A DNA stretch of 6,467 nucleotides, from contig CAAGFN010000162.1 in the NCBI GenBank assembly GCA_900769145.1, positions 1 through 6,467 on the forward strand, in the 5' to 3' direction. The position numbers and the translations under genes are program-made. The notes below the pieces were generated by a model. It was not told the origin of the DNA, did no database searches, and saw only the letters and a list, made by a program, of their open reading frames with translations. Every line of letters starts with the position of its first letter. Position 1 is the stretch's first letter. Below, piece by piece: positions 5,880 through 6,467 of this stretch. The DNA comes from Rikenellaceae bacterium (GTDB lineage Bacteria; Bacteroidota; Bacteroidia; Bacteroidales; UBA932).

Positions 5880-6467
5880 TTATACGTGTACTAATGTACC
5901 GACTTTCCCGCCGTCAAGAATCCTCTTGAGGTTTCCCCGGCAGTTCATGTCAAATACGATAATCGGCATGTTGCCCTCGCTGCAGAGAGCGAATGCTGTC
6001 TGGTCCATCACCTTGAGATGGTCGGAGATGGCCTTGTCAAAAGTCAGTTCATCATAACGGACGGCTGAAGGATCCTTCTCCGGGTCCGCAGTATAGACTC
6101 CGTCCACGCGGGTACCCTTAAGCAATGCGTCGGCACCGATTTCCAGAGCCCTGAGGGCAGCACCTGAATCCGTAGTGAAGAAAGGATTGCCGGTTCCTCC
6201 GGAAATAAGGGCTACGCCGCCCTGCTCCAGTACCTTCACCGCATCGTCACGCATATAGTATTTGGCTACCGGCTCCATCGGGGTGGCAGTGAAGACCTGT
6301 GCATTGACACCTTGTTCCTTTATGAACATTGACAGGGCCAGGGAATTGATGACTGTCGCAAGCATTCCCATCTTGTCCCCGTCCACACGGTCGAAACCCT
6401 TTCCGGTACCCTGGAGACCGCGGAAAATGTTGCCGCCGCCATTGACAATGGCAATCTGGAGACCGGC
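5880..6467 (-). CDS. pyrH: UMP kinase, N-terminus beyond the right edge
   Basis: This amino-acid-kinase-fold enzyme phosphorylates UMP to UDP for pyrimidine nucleotide supply. Counting from the right edge, 195 residues are visible; the family has about 235-240, so about 40 N-terminal residues, including the first glycine-rich/lysine segment, lie outside. The visible blocks are diagnostic: IVNGGGNIFRG, GDKMGMLATVINSLAL, ISGGTGNPFFTTD (nucleotide and UMP site), KGTRVDGVYTADPEKDP and LKVMDQTAFALC. The C-terminus ends in GTLVHV as expected for the family. An apparent start at the GTG at 6384-6386 is internal; the true start is outside the window. It precedes frr by 21 bases, a widely conserved gene order; rpsB and tsf often lie upstream in other bacteria, which cannot be seen here. 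Confidence 0.97.
   Translation of the reverse strand, partial: AGLQIAIVNGGGNIFRGLQGTGKGFDRVDGDKMGMLATVINSLALSMFIKEQGVNAQVFTATPMEPVAKYYMRDDAVKVLEQGGVALISGGTGNPFFTTDSGAALRALEIGADALLKGTRVDGVYTADPEKDPSAVRYDELTFDKAISDHLKVMDQTAFALCSEGNMPIIVFDMNCRGNLKRILDGGKVGTLVHV

Noticed and set aside
1..6467. Search for mobile elements, CRISPR arrays, tRNA or rRNA genes and defence genes
   Set aside because: No direct-repeat arrays, transposase motifs, tRNA-like cloverleaf ends or defence-protein motifs were seen; nearly all bases are taken by recognisable housekeeping genes.

Overview
The window looks like chromosomal housekeeping DNA from a member of the Bacteroidota, most likely the order Bacteroidales; family or genus cannot be fixed from the sequence alone. 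Three things support this. At least three gene starts are preceded by matches to the Bacteroidales -7 box TAnnTTTG. Clear purine-rich Shine-Dalgarno sites were not needed to place the starts. The proteins also have a Bacteroidales character: a DoxX/MauE-like membrane protein with a C-terminal thioredoxin-like region, a dTMP kinase with an FPRYD motif instead of REPGGT, and ribosome recycling factor and UMP kinase in tandem. Base composition and codon use look even throughout. I see no insertion sequence, phage gene, CRISPR array, tRNA or rRNA.

Layout from left to right. (1) Positions 1-571, minus strand: the N-terminal part of a YugP-type membrane zinc metallopeptidase that runs off the left edge. 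(2) Positions 572-747: a divergent intergenic region with a convincing promoter for alr, a hairpin-forming leader and a possible short upstream ORF. (3) Positions 748-1857, plus strand: alr, a complete stand-alone alanine racemase. (4) Positions 1858-1891: an inverted repeat between convergent genes, probably a shared terminator. (5) Positions 1891-4387, minus strand: a tight three-gene run transcribed tmk, then the DoxX/thioredoxin-like membrane protein, then a DJ-1/PfpI family protein, with gaps of 5 and 20 bases. (6) Positions 4388-4450: a compact 63-base divergent promoter region with a perfect 10-base palindrome. (7) Positions 4451-5305, plus strand: folP (dihydropteroate synthase). Its last 14 bases overlap the end of the next gene on the opposite strand. 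(8) Positions 5292-6467, minus strand: pyrH (5' end beyond the right edge) followed by frr.

Functionally the window combines nucleotide supply (tmk, pyrH), folate synthesis (folP), a peptidoglycan precursor (alr), translation recycling (frr), and probable membrane quality control or redox functions (YugP, DoxX-like, DJ-1). folP and tmk are linked through thymidylate: folate is the one-carbon donor for making dTMP, and Tmk phosphorylates dTMP. The two genes share one short divergent control region. I find no convincing undescribed system. The least-understood item is the six-segment DoxX/thioredoxin-like protein; other points worth a second look are the unusual first loop of FolP, the palindrome between tmk and folP, and the alr leader.
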